DNA from: Candidatus Woesearchaeota archaeon
Lineage (GTDB): Archaea > Nanobdellota > Nanobdellia > Woesearchaeales > ARS49
Length of the DNA stretch: 64,000 bases
Assembly (NCBI GenBank): GCA_019323015.1
Contig: JAHWHY010000004.1
Coordinates: 30,683 to 94,682 of the forward strand
Reading direction: 5' to 3'
In this document: positions 61,495 to 64,000 of the stretch, piece by piece
Layout of the letters: each line of letters starts with the position of its first letter
Position numbering within the stretch: position 1 is the first letter of the stretch
The notes under the pieces: generated by a model
The model's database searches: none
The model's input: only the letters and a program-made list of their open reading frames with translations
What the model was told of the DNA's origin: nothing
Program-made: the position numbers and the translations under genes

Positions 61495-61674
61495 TTGAGA
61501 CAGGCAAGATGCACAGCTTGCAAACTGCGAATAAGAATTCGTGGAAGAATGTTTTGCAAAGAATGTATTGAGTCATTCCATCAAAAGAATGGAATTGACA
61601 TTGAGAATGAAGATCCTGAGTATGAATTCACGAAAGAATTCAACAAGGAGGTTGATGAAGATGATGAGTGCTAA
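61495..61674 (+). CDS. small zinc-finger-like protein (59 aa)
   Basis: TTG at 61495 is preceded by GAGGTG six bases upstream, the same start type used elsewhere here; ATG 61480 would add five residues. Two CXXC pairs (RCTACK, FCKECIE) suggest a zinc-binding fold, followed by an acidic tail (EVDEDDEC). It is the first gene of the pilin/secretion block. Confidence 0.6.
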   Translation: MRQARCTACKLRIRIRGRMFCKECIESFHQKNGIDIENEDPEYEFTKEFNKEVDEDDEC

Positions 61675-61990
61675 GGAAATTTTGGTTTGGAATTTACTTT
61701 TTTCCGCATTATACCTTTTGAGTTCAACGATAATTTATGTTTTTTCAGGAGATCCGCCTGAAACAATTCCTGTTATTATTTTGATTGGAATTTTGTTTAA
61801 TGCGATCCTAACAACATATTTGTTATGGAGAAGAAACAAAGTGGAAAATCCTATGGAATTTCTGCTTAAGTTTATGTTCGGTAAAAAGAAAACCGGGGGT
61901 GAGAAAAAGAATGAAAAAACAAGCGCTAATGAGGTTGTTGCAGACACTAAGTCTGCTGTTGATACTGGTTCTGCCAGTGATATCTACTAG
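61661..61990 (+). CDS. small membrane protein of the transfer block (109 aa)
   Basis: ATG 61661 lies nine bases after AAGGAGG, which sits inside the previous gene. Two membrane helices (LLFSALYLLSSTIIYVF and IPVIILIGILFNAILTTYLL) are followed by a lysine-rich tail. It overlaps the preceding gene by 14 bases and the pilin gene by 80, so the block is compact. Function unknown. Confidence 0.6.
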   Translation: MMSAKEILVWNLLFSALYLLSSTIIYVFSGDPPETIPVIILIGILFNAILTTYLLWRRNKVENPMEFLLKFMFGKKKTGGEKKNEKTSANEVVADTKSAVDTGSASDIY

Positions 61991-62261
61991 TGCCTACGCA
62001 GTTGATTTTAACCAAGACATAACACCAGAAGACCAGGCAAAGTTTGACGAAATGCTGACGCCTGTAATGAAAATATATAATTTAGTCAAGTATGTGGCAA
62101 CAGTTATAGCGGCTTTGGTGCTTTTATTTGCGGCGATAAGTTTTATGACTTCTGGCGCAGACCCAAGAAAAAGAGAAGTTGCAAAAAGCATGGCTATGTA
62201 TGTTGTTATCGGCCTTGTGGTAATCTGGGCAGCTCCGTTAGCGGTAACATATATTTTGTGA
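61911..62261 (+). CDS. VirB2/TrbC-like pilin
   Basis: 116 aa from ATG 61911 behind GGGGGTGA. It has a signal peptide ending near TSAYA (LLLILVLPVISTSAYA), a short exposed part and two hydrophobic helices (YVATVIAALVLLFAAISFM and MYVVIGLVVIWAAPLAV) linked by TSGADPRKREVAK, the layout of VirB2/TrbC pilins and of the archaeal versions in conjugation-like systems. It precedes the VirB6-like gene. Confidence 0.75.
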   Translation: MKKQALMRLLQTLSLLLILVLPVISTSAYAVDFNQDITPEDQAKFDEMLTPVMKIYNLVKYVATVIAALVLLFAAISFMTSGADPRKREVAKSMAMYVVIGLVVIWAAPLAVTYIL

Positions 62262-62273
62262 GGTAAAAAACCC

Positions 62274-63191
62274 ATGAAGAAATTTTTGATTTTATTAGTT
62301 TTAGCTCTTTTACTCTCGTCAATGTTTGTTGTTGCTGTTGATGAGGAGGATGAGGACGAAGAAAATGAATGCGGTATTTTTAATCTTGGCAGTTGCATTA
62401 GCCAAAAACTATTTGAATATACTTCTAAAGTCATTAATGCACCGATTCAACCATTAGTTTCTCTTGTCAAGAAATTATTATCAGAACCTGTTATTATTTC
62501 TGTTTTCAATTATCTCTGGAAAATCATGGCGTATGTTATTTCTATCTTTTATGGGCTCTTATTTCTTTATTCCGGCTTTTATTTTATTACTGCAGGCGAG
62601 GACATGGTTAAAAGAGAAAATGCAAAACAATGGCTTAAAAATATTGTCATAATGGTTGTTCTTATCCAGGCTTCTTATTATCTTTATGATCTTGTTTTAC
62701 AAGTAAATTCAGGATTAACTAGCGGAGTCTTGAGTCTGATTGATACTAATTTTTTCCTTTTCACTTTGGATAACCTGGTTAATTCTGCTTTACAGTTCTT
62801 TTTCGCAATTCCTTACGTGCTTGTCTTGTTAATTACCGCAATTTTGCTAATATTTAGATATGCCATTGTTTCAATTGGCATTGCTATCTTTCCAATCGGG
62901 ATTTTTCTATATTTTATTGAACCTTTAAAGCCATATGGAAGATTAATTTTAAATTTTTTAGGAGTGAATATCTTTATTACATTTTTTTCAGCAATAATTC
63001 TGTTAGCATTTTCAAAATTAATTGAATTGTCCATTTTCAGCAGTCTAAAAATTATGGTTATGATCACTGCATTTACTGCTGTGATTTTTGTCATTATCTA
63101 TTTTATATTTTTTAGCTTAATTAAATCAGCGTTCAGAGCCGGGGGAAATATCGGCTCAGCTATTGCCAAGTATGGAAAGTTTTTATTATAA
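62274..63191 (+). CDS. VirB6/TrbL-like channel protein
   Basis: 305 aa from ATG 62274 behind GTGAGGT. It has a signal-like N-terminus, an acidic stretch (VDEEDEDEENE) and five or six helices with the conserved central part typical of VirB6/TrbL polytopic proteins. One loop, TAGEDMVKRENAKQWLKN, resembles the TSGADPRKREVAK loop of the pilin, a feature of these two families when encoded together. It would form part of the inner-membrane channel. Confidence 0.7.
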   Translation: MKKFLILLVLALLLSSMFVVAVDEEDEDEENECGIFNLGSCISQKLFEYTSKVINAPIQPLVSLVKKLLSEPVIISVFNYLWKIMAYVISIFYGLLFLYSGFYFITAGEDMVKRENAKQWLKNIVIMVVLIQASYYLYDLVLQVNSGLTSGVLSLIDTNFFLFTLDNLVNSALQFFFAIPYVLVLLITAILLIFRYAIVSIGIAIFPIGIFLYFIEPLKPYGRLILNFLGVNIFITFFSAIILLAFSKLIELSIFSSLKIMVMITAFTAVIFVIIYFIFFSLIKSAFRAGGNIGSAIAKYGKFLL

Positions 63192-63256
63192 TACGAGCCA
63201 TAGGCGTCAACTATTGCTTAAGAGAAGATGGTGTAATGTGCCCGATGACTAAGAAA

Positions 63257-63712
63257 TTACTTTTTTTCTTCAATTAGTTTAACAAGAATTTCTTTGAGCA
63301 CTGGTTTAATCTTATCATATTTTTGAATAAACTCTTTATTTAATTTATCTAAATCAATAGGTTCTTTTTTAGGATGTAAAATTAACGGCTCTTCTAACGA
63401 TAACACAGGTAGATAATGGGCGGCCTTATTTCGAATTTCAAATAAGTCATCAAGATTGTTTTTTATGCTAGTACCATCTAGCAAACCAGAACTCTTTAAT
63501 GCATTTAATTTTAAAAAAGAGCTACAAGCTTTATCACATAATAAATTCCTTAAAAAAGATTCGTGTTTTTTTGGCAATATAAAATAATTTATTAAAATAG
63601 CATCTATTAATATCTCAATTTGAATCGTTGCATTGACTATGCTTCCTCGTATTTCCGTTGTTTTTTTTTGAGTTATGTCAACTTTTTTTAGGAATTTTTC
63701 TTTGTCCATCAT
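63257..63712 (-). CDS. HEPN-like protein (151 aa)
   Basis: Start at ATG 63712 (or 63709); AAATTTAAATATG lies about 25 bases upstream, so leaderless. Helical throughout, with FEIRNKAAHYLP near residue 95: Arg-4 residues-His, the RX4-6H motif of HEPN ribonucleases and related folds. It points against the transfer genes and could be cargo (defence or toxin) between the VirB6-like and PrgI-like genes. Confidence 0.6.
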   Translation of the reverse strand: MMDKEKFLKKVDITQKKTTEIRGSIVNATIQIEILIDAILINYFILPKKHESFLRNLLCDKACSSFLKLNALKSSGLLDGTSIKNNLDDLFEIRNKAAHYLPVLSLEEPLILHPKKEPIDLDKLNKEFIQKYDKIKPVLKEILVKLIEEKK

Positions 63713-63784
63713 TATATTTGAATAAGCTCTCATATTTAAATTTATTCTTTTCTTAATTTAAAAATTTCTTGGAGGTAACCTAAA

Positions 63785-64000
63785 ATGGCATATGAAGTCC
63801 CTCAGCAGTTGGAATATAGCGAGAAAATAATGTTTGGTCTGACATTTGCACAGTTAGGATACTTTTTCTTTTTTGGAAGTATTGGATTAATTCTCTTTAA
63901 GATGGGTTTACCATTGTCTGCACAAGTTGTTATTGATATTATTATGGCTTTTTTAGCAGCTCTTTTCATGTTTTTTGATTTAGGAACTAAAATCAAGGAT
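63785..64000 (+). CDS. PrgI/VirB3-like protein, cut by window end
   Basis: 72 codons visible from ATG 63785 behind TTGGAGGTAAC. It begins MAYEVPQQLEYSEKIMFGLT and has two hydrophobic helices (LGYFFFFGSIGLILF and IIMAFLAALFMFF), the pattern of PrgI family proteins, the VirB3-like component that normally precedes the VirB4 ATPase gene. Supports the type IV secretion assignment. Confidence 0.78.
   Translation, partial: MAYEVPQQLEYSEKIMFGLTFAQLGYFFFFGSIGLILFKMGLPLSAQVVIDIIMAFLAALFMFFDLGTKIKD

Larger units (their letters stand above)
57153..64000. mobile_element. left part of a putative integrative conjugative-type element
   Basis: Runs from the 3' end of tRNA-Asp past the window end. It contains a tyrosine recombinase, a methylase/AlbA_2 fusion, a ribbon-helix-helix protein, a VirB2-like pilin, a VirB6/TrbL-like protein and a PrgI/VirB3-like protein in type IV secretion order. 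Codons from about 58.6 kb onward favour A/T endings more than the host genes do. The right boundary and a VirB4 ATPase are not visible. Confidence 0.65.

Overview
The window is chromosomal DNA of an archaeon, most likely a small-genome DPANN lineage (Woesearchaeota/Pacearchaeota-like; this is inferred from gene content, not from a phylogeny). Support comes from the archaeal RNA polymerase operon with both split subunits (B''/B' and A'/A''), a TFB factor, tRNA genes carrying bulge-helix-bulge introns, BRE/TATA promoters of the CGAAAGCTTTATAAA type, leaderless starts, Taw3, and many small or secreted proteins without clear relatives. There are no rRNA genes, CRISPR arrays or insertion sequences in the window.

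Layout. 1-3.4 kb: end of a large hypothetical gene, a small hypothetical gene and tfb. 3.6-13 kb: minus-strand operon tRNA-Lys, rpoH, rpoB2, rpoB1, rpoA1, rpoA2, rpl30e, nusA, rps12, rps7. 13-19.1 kb: stand-alone NFACT-R protein, histidine phosphatase, DEAD-box helicase and a three-gene ABC-2 exporter. 19.4-21.4 kb: tRNA-Tyr, a leader with three hairpins and a four-gene membrane/lipoprotein operon, divergent from an Lrp regulator with two palindromic operators and an MFS transporter. 23-28.6 kb: cysK, three small orphan genes, a second Lrp regulator, and a pair made of a coiled-coil protein and a TIM-barrel protein. 28.6-31.7 kb: a promoter with no ORF behind it (candidate ncRNA), a nucleotidyltransferase, Taw3 and small proteins.

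31.7-41.5 kb: surface proteins (Ig-like, lamin-tail and S-layer-like), a type II tRNA with a T-loop intron plus a partial tRNA copy, small membrane and flavin genes, and a radical SAM/methyltransferase/phosphatase cluster. 41.5-46.2 kb: an aminotransferase-like protein, a new two-member paralogous family, and an LpxC-like zinc deacetylase, which is unexpected in an archaeon. 46.2-54.2 kb: zinc-ribbon protein, bacterial-type MetRS, DUF1461 protein, repeat lipoprotein, Rad50-like ATPase and a secreted membrane protein. 54.3-57 kb: intron-bearing tRNA-Tyr, a double receiver-like protein, and two paralogous lipoproteins, one with an HExxH motif and one with that site destroyed.

57.0-64.0 kb: an intron-bearing tRNA-Asp followed directly by a tyrosine recombinase and an AT-richer block with a degenerate DNA methylase/AlbA_2 fusion, a ribbon-helix-helix protein, a VirB2-like pilin, a VirB6/TrbL-like protein, a HEPN-like protein and a PrgI/VirB3-like protein cut by the window end. 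I read this as the left end of an integrated conjugative-type element in an archaeon. With its fusion protein it is the best candidate here for an undescribed system.
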